Of a stretch of DNA of 64,000 bases, positions 46,401 through 53,842 are shown in pieces (within the stretch, counting starts at the first letter, position 1; every line of letters starts with the position of its first letter). A program made the position numbers and the translations under genes. This DNA is from an uncultured Bacteroidia bacterium (GTDB lineage: Bacteria > Bacteroidota > Bacteroidia > Bacteroidales > UBA932): NCBI GenBank assembly GCA_902785065.1, contig CACZXH010000026.1:1-64000 (forward strand), given 5' to 3'. The notes beneath the pieces are model-generated. The model was not told the DNA's origin. It made no database searches and saw only the letters and a list, made by a program, of their open reading frames with translations.

Positions 46401-46613
46401 GGCTTCGACTTCAAACAGGTGTTCAAGAAGCTTCCCTTCGGGATGCTCAGAGTCTTCTTGACGGGGCAGAACCTCTTCACTTTCACCGGATATGACGGCA
46501 TGGATCCCGAAGTCGGCCGCTACAGCTCCGTTTATCCGTGGGCTTCCGGCATCGACACCGGATACTATCCTTCCCCGAAGGTGTATATGGCTGGCGTCAG
46601 CATCAAATTCTAA
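43407..46613 (+). CDS. SusC/RagA-family TonB-linked outer-membrane transporter
   Basis: TonB-dependent importer of the second glycan system, 1068 residues. Signal peptide (to TFAQ), CarboxypepD_reg domain (~25-100, SDSNGEPIIGVTVMLNG), TonB-box-like FLDETVVIGYGTQKK, plug domain with PLIVIDGVAGGKLDELNP and ILKDAASAAIYGARAANGVVLVTT, then a long barrel ending AGVSIKF. The TQKK-type plug is the classical SusC form and differs from the first susC-like protein at 7.8 kb. It is divergent from the AraC-type regulator and followed by susD after 12 bases. Nearby GH54, GH43 and GH29 genes suggest arabinose- or xylose-rich plant polysaccharide as ligand. Confidence 0.96.
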   Translation: MKLTNAFRCLFLSGMVMFFGVETFAQNVTVKGKVSDSNGEPIIGVTVMLNGNNTVGSLTDANGNYSITVPANSTLSFSCVGFATQEEQLNGRNVINVVLQEDTEFLDETVVIGYGTQKKRLLTGATINITGDEIQRQNTTNAIGALYSSVPGVNITQNSGLPGSSYTITVRGLGTTGSASPLIVIDGVAGGKLDELNPADIESIDILKDAASAAIYGARAANGVVLVTTRQGKIGEKKATVTFDAYTGFQQPNTNGVHPVSATEYLDLIDRAFILKGTLQEGQHYYDIATLMPVQKQWMDQGKWNGTDWFEASINKNAPTKNLAVGVNGGSDAVRYSFSFSKSYSEGTLGMTKPNYYDRTTVRANTDFSILKKNNRDVIKLGENVIVSITDSRGSASNSIMGNDVKNTLIKTPLLPAYDLDGTLYTYEKQLRDDWLVKDEEANILQSADLKESEGKGVRVQGNVYLEVSPIKELKLRTAFGFRANTNYSRSYTPPYQLTATDAKDYDSVSQSSSVSSNWTWEATANYRKTFAKAHTFDVLAGTSIEATGWGMNVNGTRSTTKFGTWESANLSSVEGALTADENASMGGGNTVPYNNLLSFFGRMNYNYKDKYLFTAIVRADGSCNFAKGNRWGVFPSVSAGWVVTSEPWMESTRDWLNFFKIRGSWGQNGNCSIDNFQYAATISLGGSYDFTYEQQNPTVAAYPDRIPNTKLSWETSEQIAIGFDSRFFGSRLGVIFDWYRKDTKDWLVKPPQMGILGANASNINGGAVRNSGVELSFTWNDHIGDFRYSLGLNGSYNKNNVLYINNAEGYIKGEPKILSENVRNLEGFRAEPGKPIGYFLGIASEGIFQNQAQIDEYKAKNYAFMNGYELAQPGDVIWIDQNGDGKYDQDDCVEIGNPHPDVNLGFSVSLQWKGIDFSVNGSGAFGQQIMQSYRQFALQDLEGFTNNLVARYWTGEGSTNSFPRYDSGTHNNFKCNGYNSDIWVQNADYLKIRNITLGFDFKQVFKKLPFGMLRVFLTGQNLFTFTGYDGMDPEVGRYSSVYPWASGIDTGYYPSPKVYMAGVSIKF

Positions 46614-46625
46614 AACCGAAAGCAT

Positions 46626-48452
46626 ATGAAAAAGATTATATTCACGCTGGTCGCCTGTGTCCTCGCCCTCGTCAGTTGCGACAAGATCGACAACCTGCTG
46701 GACACGACGAATTATCAGAAAGCGGACCAGACCACTTTCCCCAAAACCGAGAAGGATGCCGAACAATTGGTCAACGCGGCCTACTACTCGATGTATTCCC
46801 TGTATGGCGGCAGTATTTTCCGGATCACCCTGTTCCGGGACATGATCGCCAGCGACGACGTGTACGGACACGGTTCGGAGTCCTCCACGGAGACGTCGGC
46901 CGCGGACCGGCTGCTCGAAATCTCCGGCGAAGAGGCCAACTCCCCCTGGAAGAGTTACTACGAGGCGCTTCTGCGCTGCAATTTTGCGCTGGAGGCCATC
47001 TCCGCCTTGGATGACGACCTTTTCACGGGAGACAACAAGAACTGGTTCCTGGGCCAGGCGCACTTCATGCGTGGCTTCTACCTCTGGATCATGGCCGAGC
47101 GCTGGGAAACTTTCCCGCTGACGCTTTCCTCGGAAGTGGTGAACATGCCCAAGGCGTCCGTGGATGAGATTTACGCGGCCATCGCCGATGACCTCAAGCA
47201 GGCCATCGAACTCATGCCGGCCAAGTACGGTTATTCCCGGGACAACAACCTGGCGGGCCGTGCCACCAAGTATGCCGCCGAGGCGCTCATGGGCCGTGTG
47301 TGGCTGTTTTACACGGGTTTCTACAAGAAGTCCGACATGGCAGGCATCACCAAACAGCAGGTGATTTCCTGGCTGGAGGACTGTGCCAATACCAGCGTAT
47401 CCAAGTTCGACCTGGAGAACGACCCGCGCGAGATCTGGCCTTACACCAACGAGTATTCCAGCGGCATTGCGTACGGGGCCGACTTCGACACCTATGCGAA
47501 TCACGAGAATCTGCACTGGGTGGGCAACCACAGCAAGGAGACCATCTGGGGCGTTCATTTCTCGCTTACGGACGGCAACTATAACCGCCTTTCGGAGTGG
47601 CTCGGTTTCCGCAACAAGAGCCAGGCTCCGGACAAGAAGAGCTATCCTTATACCGCCGGCTCGAACGGCAACGCTTCCGCGAATCCCATCATGGTCAAGG
47701 AATGGTATGAGGATCCCGACTACGGCCCTGCCGACAAGCGTTTCTACGGTTCCTTCCTGGCCACCAAACGGGCGAATGAGGTGTATCCTTGGTTTGCGGA
47801 CGGATATCTGGAACTACCCGAATTCGAAGGTAGATCCGACAAGGAAGTGGAGAGAACGCTCTTCTATCCCAAGAAGTACATGTCCATGGCCGCGTATAAC
47901 AACGGTCAGAAGGAGACCTTGCTCAAGAATTTCTTCAATGCGATGAACAGCGCCGTCTCCAACAACGCCAAGCGCGGGTGCAAGAACGACGCCATCTACA
48001 TCCGCTTTGCCGATGTGCTCCTGATGCTGGACGAACTGAAGGAGACCGTCACCGGCATGAACCGCCTCCGCGCCCGAGCCGGCCTGGCCCCGTACAGCGG
48101 CTACACGTTCGAGCGGCTCCAGAAGGAACGCCGCTATGAGTTCATGTTCGAAGGCATCCGTTGGAACGACCTTCGCCGCTGGTATCCGGAGACGGCAGGT
48201 GAAATCGTCCAGAGGAACCAGGATGGCGGCTATGTCGAGTTCCTCGGAAACCCTGTTCCCGACGGATACCGGGAGTTGCCCGGCCGCTCCTTTGCGGATC
48301 GCTATGCCAAGACGCGCGGTTTCTGGATGATTCCGACTGCCCAGATCCAGTTGCAAGAAGGCGAACTGACGCAGAACCCCGGCTACGAAGACAACGATAA
48401 ATGGCAGTTCACCAACGGTGACCTCCCTTACTACGATGTCGTGCCTCATTAA
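46626..48452 (+). CDS. SusD/RagB-family glycan-binding lipoprotein
   Basis: Surface lipoprotein partner of the SusC-like porin, 608 residues. The signal is MKKIIFTLVACVLALVSCDK, with Cys at ~18. The SusD TPR-like core is evident (DAEQLVNAAYYSMYSLYGGS; LGQAHFMRGFYLWIMAERWE; AALMGRVWLFYTGFYKK). The C-terminal RagB/SusD domain has ERRYEFMFEGIRWNDLRRWY and the tail YFWMIP-like GFWMIPTAQIQLQEGELTQNPGY. Substrate unknown but shared with its operon partner. A strong terminator ends the operon 54 bases on. Confidence 0.95.
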   Translation: MKKIIFTLVACVLALVSCDKIDNLLDTTNYQKADQTTFPKTEKDAEQLVNAAYYSMYSLYGGSIFRITLFRDMIASDDVYGHGSESSTETSAADRLLEISGEEANSPWKSYYEALLRCNFALEAISALDDDLFTGDNKNWFLGQAHFMRGFYLWIMAERWETFPLTLSSEVVNMPKASVDEIYAAIADDLKQAIELMPAKYGYSRDNNLAGRATKYAAEALMGRVWLFYTGFYKKSDMAGITKQQVISWLEDCANTSVSKFDLENDPREIWPYTNEYSSGIAYGADFDTYANHENLHWVGNHSKETIWGVHFSLTDGNYNRLSEWLGFRNKSQAPDKKSYPYTAGSNGNASANPIMVKEWYEDPDYGPADKRFYGSFLATKRANEVYPWFADGYLELPEFEGRSDKEVERTLFYPKKYMSMAAYNNGQKETLLKNFFNAMNSAVSNNAKRGCKNDAIYIRFADVLLMLDELKETVTGMNRLRARAGLAPYSGYTFERLQKERRYEFMFEGIRWNDLRRWYPETAGEIVQRNQDGGYVEFLGNPVPDGYRELPGRSFADRYAKTRGFWMIPTAQIQLQEGELTQNPGYEDNDKWQFTNGDLPYYDVVPH

Positions 48453-48505
48453 TGGTGAAAAAAAGCCTTCATAAGGTGAACTTGATTTTTTGATTGGTTG
48501 GTGTC

Positions 48506-48538
48506 GGCGTCCGCAAGGTTTTGCGGACGCCTTCTTTT
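48506..48538 (+). terminator. Intrinsic terminator of the second susCD operon
   Basis: GGCGTCCGCAA (48506-48516) pairs perfectly with TTGCGGACGCC (48521-48531), with loop GGTT, followed by TTCTTTT. Confidence 0.9.
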
Positions 48539-48557
48539 GTATTTGCCGGAATTTGGC

Positions 48558-48565
48558 TATCTTCA
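48558..48565 (+). promoter_or_regulatory. Possible -7 box of the GH54 gene (TATCTTCA)
   Basis: Two mismatches to TAnnTTTG, 21 bases before the ATG at 48587 and just after the susCD terminator, so separate transcription is likely. Confidence 0.4.
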
Positions 48566-48586
48566 CACCGTCCGAAGAAACAGCTC

Positions 48587-51076
48587 ATGATGAAAAAGAT
48601 CCTCTTCCTGACGGCCGCCTGCCTCGTGCTCCTCGGGGCGGCCATCGCCTGCAAAGGCCTGACCGGGTTCCGTGAAGGTCCCTGCGACATCTACAAGAAA
48701 GGCGGCACCCCTTGCGTGACTGCCCATAGCACTACCCGCCTGCTCTATTCCAAGTACCGGGGCCCGCTGTATCAGGTGGTCCGCGAAAGCGACGGCGCTT
48801 CGCTGGACATCTATGCCCGGAAGGACGGCATCGCCGACGCCGCGGCGCAGGACGCCTTCTGCAAAGGGACCGTGTGCTACATTTCGGTGATCTACGACCA
48901 GTCCGGGATGGGCAACGACCTGCTGCCGGCGCCGCCGGGAACCTTCCAGGGGCCGGACAAGGGCGGATTCAACACGCGCTCCATCGCCGACATGGCCCCC
49001 GCCCTCCTCGGCGGCCAGAAGGTCTATGGCGCCTATGTCATGCCGGGCATGGGATACCGCTGCAACGACGCCCGCGGCCTGGCCATCGACGACGAGCCGG
49101 AAGGGATGTACTATGTCATCGACGGGAACCATTACGACAGCGGTTGCTGCTTTGATTACGGCAATTCCTCGACCAACGGACGCGCTGTGGGCACCGGCAC
49201 GATGGAGACGACCTATTACGGCACCTCCACCGCCTGGGGCCGCGGCAACGGCGAAGGTCCGTGGATCATGTCCGATATGGAGGCCGGCCTGTTCTCGGGC
49301 TATGACCCCAAGCAGAACGACGTCCCGTCCATCACCGACTGGCGCTTCGTATCCGTCTTCGTGAACGGCGGCGGCGGAAACCGGTGGGACCTGCGCGGCG
49401 CCGACGCCTCCTGCGACACCCTGACCGTCTTCTACAGCGGTCCGCGTCCCCACAGCAAGGAGGGGAAGGACACCTATTATCCGATGCACAAGAAAGGCGG
49501 GATGCTGATGGGCAACGGCGGTGACAACGGAAACGGCTCCGCGGGCACCTTCTTCGAGGGCGTGATGACCGTCGGATATCCCACCGAAGAGGCCATCGCC
49601 GCCGTGCAGAAGAACATCGCCCGGGCCGGATACCGCGCCTATCCGCTGCGCCTCTCCCGGATCACCACCTTCACCCCGGGCGGCAGCGCCCAGGTGGGCG
49701 TTTTCTTCGAGAATACGCTGGACAAGCCCGTCAAAGGACTGACGATCCAGGCTACCCTCCCGGAGGGCTGGACCATCTCCGAAGGGGAAGGCATTCCTGC
49801 GTCCATCGCTCCCGGGGAGCATGTGACGGCGATGTTCACCCTTACAGCCCCGGAAGGGCGCTCCGCCGGATGGGCTGGTTTCTCCGCGGCCTGGAAGGGC
49901 GGTGAGCTCGCCATCGGCAGCCGCCTCCGAAGCGCCGAGGCCGTCAAGGTCAATGAACTCGCCCTGGCCGGCGAGGGCTTGGAGCCTTTCATCGAGCTTT
50001 ACAACGCTGGCTCCGCTGAGGCCGACCTTTCCGGCCTCGAGCTCGTCGTGCGCCGCAGCGGCCAGGCTTCCGTCCGCGCGCTGACACTGCCCGCAGGCAC
50101 CCGGCTCGCCGCCGGCGGCTTCCTGCTGCTGAAGCAGGCCCCGGAAGCCGTGCCGGCCCCGACCACCCTCTTCATTCCCGTCTCCACCGGCCCGATCCTC
50201 ACCTTCTCGGCCGGTACGGACGTCCTCCCGGCGACATCCGTCGACGGCATCGCGGCCGGGCAAAAGCTCGGCATCGGCCTGGGCGGCGCCTATGAACTCG
50301 TCACGGTCACCGAGGTGGGAACGCCCGCCACGCAAACCAATCTGGCCAAGCCGGCGAGGGCTGGCGACCATACGCTTTTCCTCGATACGACCGCGGATCT
50401 GGTTCCGGGTCAGGAACTTACCGTCGATACCGGCGGCCGCAAGGAAACCACCGTCGTCAAGCAGGTGCTGGTCTCAGCGCGGAAACGCATCCGGCGGTTC
50501 GGCGAACCGACGCCGCCCGCCCCGCCGGAGCTGGGGCAGGTGGAGCTGGCCGATCCGTTGCAGAAGGATCACGCGGAGAGCGTGGACGTTTCCAGTCCCG
50601 GAACGGGCGTCCGCTTCACCCCCGCCACCCGCTTCGCCCACGAAAGCGGCGACGCGCTGCAGCCTTTCACCGCTGAGCCGGAGGGGCTGTATGCCACCGG
50701 AAAGCCCGATATCGGCTTAACCTACCGCTATGCGCTCTCCCCCACCGCCGGGTCCGTCGCCCTGGTCGATCCCGCCACCGGCGTCATCCTGGACTCCGTC
50801 GTGTACGGTTCGCAGCAGAGCAACTCCAGCGCCAACGGAACGATTGCCAGTCCCGAGCTGGCGGTTCTGGAAGGAGACCAGCAAGGGGGCGGCTGCATCG
50901 CGGTCGTGCCCCGGGCCATGTCGCCCTTCCTGCTGGCCCGGATGCCCAAGGGCACCGTTCCGCCGCCGGTATGCATCATCCGCTGGCCCGACGGAACCGA
51001 CGCCGATGCGCTTTGCACCGACTTCCGTCAGACAACCGCTCCCACGCCGGGAGCGCCGAATCTGGATATCCGCTAG
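48587..51076 (+). CDS. GH54 alpha-L-arabinofuranosidase with NEW3-like and lamin-tail-like domains
   Basis: Exported enzyme that releases arabinofuranose side chains from arabinan or arabinoxylan. It has 829 residues from the ATG at 48587 and starts with a lipoprotein-type signal (AAIACKG). The catalytic domain (~20-340) is a strong match to fungal-type AbfB: GPCDIYKKGGTPCVTAHSTTR, IYDQSGMGNDL, GCCFDYGN. The expected nucleophile Glu lies in WIMSDMEAGLFSG and the acid/base Asp in GNGGDNGNGSAGTFFEGV. In fungal GH54 a CBM42 follows; here it is replaced by a NEW3-like beta domain (~360-440), a lamin-tail-like domain (~445-540, KVNELALAGEGLEPFIELYN) and further beta regions. The ATG is doubled (MMKK); the first was chosen. 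Confidence 0.9.
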   Translation: MMKKILFLTAACLVLLGAAIACKGLTGFREGPCDIYKKGGTPCVTAHSTTRLLYSKYRGPLYQVVRESDGASLDIYARKDGIADAAAQDAFCKGTVCYISVIYDQSGMGNDLLPAPPGTFQGPDKGGFNTRSIADMAPALLGGQKVYGAYVMPGMGYRCNDARGLAIDDEPEGMYYVIDGNHYDSGCCFDYGNSSTNGRAVGTGTMETTYYGTSTAWGRGNGEGPWIMSDMEAGLFSGYDPKQNDVPSITDWRFVSVFVNGGGGNRWDLRGADASCDTLTVFYSGPRPHSKEGKDTYYPMHKKGGMLMGNGGDNGNGSAGTFFEGVMTVGYPTEEAIAAVQKNIARAGYRAYPLRLSRITTFTPGGSAQVGVFFENTLDKPVKGLTIQATLPEGWTISEGEGIPASIAPGEHVTAMFTLTAPEGRSAGWAGFSAAWKGGELAIGSRLRSAEAVKVNELALAGEGLEPFIELYNAGSAEADLSGLELVVRRSGQASVRALTLPAGTRLAAGGFLLLKQAPEAVPAPTTLFIPVSTGPILTFSAGTDVLPATSVDGIAAGQKLGIGLGGAYELVTVTEVGTPATQTNLAKPARAGDHTLFLDTTADLVPGQELTVDTGGRKETTVVKQVLVSARKRIRRFGEPTPPAPPELGQVELADPLQKDHAESVDVSSPGTGVRFTPATRFAHESGDALQPFTAEPEGLYATGKPDIGLTYRYALSPTAGSVALVDPATGVILDSVVYGSQQSNSSANGTIASPELAVLEGDQQGGGCIAVVPRAMSPFLLARMPKGTVPPPVCIIRWPDGTDADALCTDFRQTTAPTPGAPNLDIR

Positions 51077-51675
51077 AGAAGGTCTTCGATCTCGTCCTCC
51101 AGGTCCTCCGGGGTGACCACCGGCTCGAACCGGGCGACGACGTTGCCCTTGCGGTCCACAAGGAACTTGGTGAAGTTCCACTTGATGTCCGGGTTGGAGG
51201 CGTAATCCGGGTTGCCCCGGGAGAGCATTCCGTCCATCATCTTGCCCCGGTCGCTGTCCCCGAAACCGGCGAAAGGTTTCTCGGTGTACAGCCACTTGAA
51301 GATGGCGTTGGCGTTCTCGCCGTTCACGTCGGACTTTGCCATGAGCGGGAAGGTGACGCCGTGGTTCAGGCGGCAGAATTCCTCGATTTCCTCGTTGCTG
51401 CCCGGCTCCTGGTGGCCGAACTGGTCGCAGGGGAAGCCGATGACTACGAAGCCCTGGTCCTTGAACTTCTTGTACAGGGCCTCCAGGCCGTCGTACTGGG
51501 GCGTGAAGCCGCACTTGGAGGCGGTGTTCACAACGAGCAGGACTTTGCCCTTGTAGTCCTTGAAATTCACTTGTTCCCCGCTGTTGGATTCGGCGGTGAA
51601 ATCGTAGATGGTGGTCTTGCCGCCGGAGCAGGCGATGGCGCATACAGCGGCCAGGATGGTGAGTATCTTCTTCAT
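51073..51675 (-). CDS. Glutathione peroxidase-family lipoprotein
   Basis: Thiol peroxidase of the glutathione peroxidase family, 200 residues from the ATG at 51675 (MKKILTILAAVCAIACSGGK, lipobox Cys ~17), so probably anchored facing the periplasm. The long upstream open frame is an antisense shadow of the HD gene. The active-site Cys is in VVNTASKCGFTPQY, with partner motifs FPCDQFGHQEPGSNEEI and WNFTKFLVDRKGNVVARFEP. It uses Cys, not selenocysteine. The real reductant is probably thioredoxin rather than glutathione. Its stop codon shares three bases with that of GH54 (palindromic CTAG). Confidence 0.93.
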   Translation of the reverse strand: MKKILTILAAVCAIACSGGKTTIYDFTAESNSGEQVNFKDYKGKVLLVVNTASKCGFTPQYDGLEALYKKFKDQGFVVIGFPCDQFGHQEPGSNEEIEEFCRLNHGVTFPLMAKSDVNGENANAIFKWLYTEKPFAGFGDSDRGKMMDGMLSRGNPDYASNPDIKWNFTKFLVDRKGNVVARFEPVVTPEDLEDEIEDLL

Positions 51676-51708
51676 AGATGCGAAGTTATGCAGAATTCGC
51701 CGAGGATA

Positions 51709-51716
51709 CAAAGTTT
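51709..51716 (-). promoter_or_regulatory. Possible -7 box of the glutathione peroxidase gene (AAACTTTG)
   Basis: One mismatch to TAnnTTTG on the reverse strand, 33 bases before the ATG at 51675, back to back with the HD gene box. Confidence 0.4.
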
Positions 51717-51721
51717 TTCCG

Positions 51722-51729
51722 TATCTTTG
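51722..51729 (+). promoter_or_regulatory. -7 box of the HD-nucleotidase gene (TATCTTTG)
   Basis: Exact TAnnTTTG match 19 bases before the ATG at 51749. It fixes that start over the longer frame from 51608. Confidence 0.6.
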
Positions 51730-51748
51730 GGAAAGAAACGCACTGACT

Positions 51749-52315
51749 ATGACCCCGAGAGAGTTTCTGGACATCCTCCACGTCGCCGAGCGGCTGAAAG
51801 ACACGCCCCGGCACTGCACCACCACGAAAAGACGCACCGAGAGCGTCGCCGAGCACAGCTGGCGCATCTCGCTCATGGCCCTGCTGCTCAAGGGCGAGTT
51901 CCCGGAGGCCGATATGGACAGGGTCGTGCGGATGTGCCTAATCCACGACCTCGGCGAGTGCTTCACCGGCGACATCCCCACCTTCGTCAAGACGGATGCC
52001 GACCGCGACGTCGAGGATTCCCTGCTGGGCCGATGGGTCCGTTCGCTCCCGCCGGAAGTATCCGGGGAACTGACGGCTCTCTTCCAGGAAATGGACGCGC
52101 AGGAAACCTTGGAAGCAAAGATCTACAAGTCCCTGGACAAGCTCGAAGCCCTCATCCAGCACAACGAATCCCCGCTGGACACCTGGTCCGAGAACGAATA
52201 CGCCCTGAACAAGGTGTACGCCTTCGACACCGTCGCCTTCTCCGCCTGGCTCACCGACCTGCGGAAAGAGATCCTGGACGACACGCTGGCGAAAATCGAC
52301 CGAGAACAATCCTGA
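51749..52315 (+). CDS. HD-domain 5'-deoxynucleotidase-like protein (YfbR/HDDC2 type)
   Basis: Cytoplasmic metal-dependent phosphohydrolase, likely removing phosphate from deoxynucleoside monophosphates. It has 188 residues. The HD motif residues are visible: His in TESVAEHSWRISLMA (~35), the His-Asp pair in VRMCLIHDLGECFTGD (~70) and a later Asp in SLDKLEALIQHNE. The family call is HD_3/HDDC2. Only 7 bases separate it from the GH43 gene, so a housekeeping-type enzyme and a secreted glycosidase appear to share a transcript. Confidence 0.88.
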   Translation: MTPREFLDILHVAERLKDTPRHCTTTKRRTESVAEHSWRISLMALLLKGEFPEADMDRVVRMCLIHDLGECFTGDIPTFVKTDADRDVEDSLLGRWVRSLPPEVSGELTALFQEMDAQETLEAKIYKSLDKLEALIQHNESPLDTWSENEYALNKVYAFDTVAFSAWLTDLRKEILDDTLAKIDREQS

Positions 52316-52322
52316 TTCCAAT

Positions 52323-53828
52323 ATGAGACTCACTGCCCTGATCACTCCCCTGCTGGCGCTGGCCACCTGCCTGGCCGCGAACGCGCAGCGCTACTGCAAT
52401 CCCCTCCCGATGCCCATCGGGCAGGGAGGAAACGCCTCCGGCGACGTCACCGTCCTCGAGGAAGGCGGCAAGTACTACATGTGCTGCACCGGCGGCGGCA
52501 TGTGGGTGTCCGACAACCTGCTGGACTGGGAGTTCCACGCCGTGGAGCACATCCCCGTAGCGCCGGACCTCGTCAAATACAAGGGCCGCTTCTATCTAAC
52601 CGGGAACACGGACCACGTCTATGCGGCGGACCATCCGCTCGGACCCTACACGGACCTCGGCCTTTTCAAGAACACCGGTCCGGTCGAGCAGGGCTGGAAC
52701 GGCGGCTTCGACACCAAGATCTATGTCGATGACGACAGCCAGCCGTACCTGTTCTGGCCCGGCCGCGGCATCAGCGGCATCTACGGCGTCCGACTGGACC
52801 CGGACGACCTGACCACCTTCGCCGGCGAGCCGGTCCATCTGTTCGGTTTCAATCCCATGCACGCCTGGGAACGCTACGGCGAGATGAACGAATATCCGGG
52901 CGTCGCCTGGATCGAAGGTCCCTGGGTCATCAAGCGGAACGGCATCTACTATCTCGAATACTCCGCCTCCGGTACGCAGTGGAAAACCTATGCCGAGGGT
53001 TATTATACCGCGACTTCCCCGCTCGGACCTTACACCTATGCACCCAACAATCCCCTTCTCCGCAAGACGGAAGGTCTCGTGACCGGCACGGCCCACGGCT
53101 CCATCGTCAAGGTCAAGGACAAGGACGAATGGTGGCAGTTCTATACAATCGTGCTGTCCAACCCGCCGGGCGGCCGGCGCATCGGCATGGACAAGGTCAC
53201 GTTCGATGCAGACGGACTGATGGCCTGCACGGTCACGGACACGCCGCAAGCGGCGCCCGGCGCGGCCCTTCCTGCCGCTGCGCCCGCTTCGATTCCCGTC
53301 ACCATCAACAAGATGAACGCGATGAACGCCCTGTCCAAGTGCTCGTCCCAGCAGGATGGCTATCCGGCGGCGTTCGCCGTGGACAACTACAGCGGGACGG
53401 TGTGGAGACCCGCCGCGGACGACCCGCAGCCGTCCCTCACCGTTGAGCTCTCCCCCGCCACGCGGTTCGACGTGGTCCAGCATTTCACCGTGGACGCCAT
53501 GCGCGTCCTGTTCAGCGGCGGCGGACGCCGGTTCGGCCCGCAACGCGAACTTCCCGTCTATCGGTACAAGCTGGAAGTCTCTCAGGACGGAAACGAGTTC
53601 CGGACCGTGGTGGACAAGACCGGGAATACCCTGCCCAAGGATACCGTGTATGACGAATTCGCGCCGGTGAACTGCCGGTTCGTCCGGCTCACTGTCACGG
53701 ATTGGCCGAAGAACAGCCCCTTGGGCGTCATCGACTTCACCGTATTCGGTTATCCCGACGGCTACGATCCGCCGGCTGTCGCCACCCCCGTTTTCTCCAA
53801 CCTTCCGCTGGACGGCGAACGCCGTTAA
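52323..53828 (+). CDS. GH43-family glycosidase with C-terminal discoidin-like (CBM32) domain
   Basis: Exported enzyme likely acting on arabinose or xylose linkages. It is 501 residues with signal peptide (ANAQ). The five-bladed GH43 propeller (~22-320) shows GDVTVLEEGGKYYM with the base Asp near the N-terminus, YVDDDSQPYLFW with the pKa-modulating Asp, and AWIEGPWVIKRNGIYYLEYSA with the acid Glu. An Ala/Pro linker leads to an F5/8 type C domain (~345-480, LSKCSSQQDGYPAAFAVDNYSGTVW), a carbohydrate-binding module. Subfamily cannot be assigned by eye. The HD gene lies 7 bases upstream and GH29 follows after 14 bases. Confidence 0.85.
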   Translation: MRLTALITPLLALATCLAANAQRYCNPLPMPIGQGGNASGDVTVLEEGGKYYMCCTGGGMWVSDNLLDWEFHAVEHIPVAPDLVKYKGRFYLTGNTDHVYAADHPLGPYTDLGLFKNTGPVEQGWNGGFDTKIYVDDDSQPYLFWPGRGISGIYGVRLDPDDLTTFAGEPVHLFGFNPMHAWERYGEMNEYPGVAWIEGPWVIKRNGIYYLEYSASGTQWKTYAEGYYTATSPLGPYTYAPNNPLLRKTEGLVTGTAHGSIVKVKDKDEWWQFYTIVLSNPPGGRRIGMDKVTFDADGLMACTVTDTPQAAPGAALPAAAPASIPVTINKMNAMNALSKCSSQQDGYPAAFAVDNYSGTVWRPAADDPQPSLTVELSPATRFDVVQHFTVDAMRVLFSGGGRRFGPQRELPVYRYKLEVSQDGNEFRTVVDKTGNTLPKDTVYDEFAPVNCRFVRLTVTDWPKNSPLGVIDFTVFGYPDGYDPPAVATPVFSNLPLDGERR

Positions 53829-53842
53829 TGAATCATTAGACT

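Noticed and set aside
51550..51600. Possible selenocysteine glutathione peroxidase
   Set aside because: The active-site codon is TGC (Cys) and no in-frame TGA is present.
51676..51990. N-terminal extension of the glutathione peroxidase
   Set aside because: The stretch is antisense to the HD gene and lacks a signal; the ATG at 51675 gives a proper lipoprotein signal.
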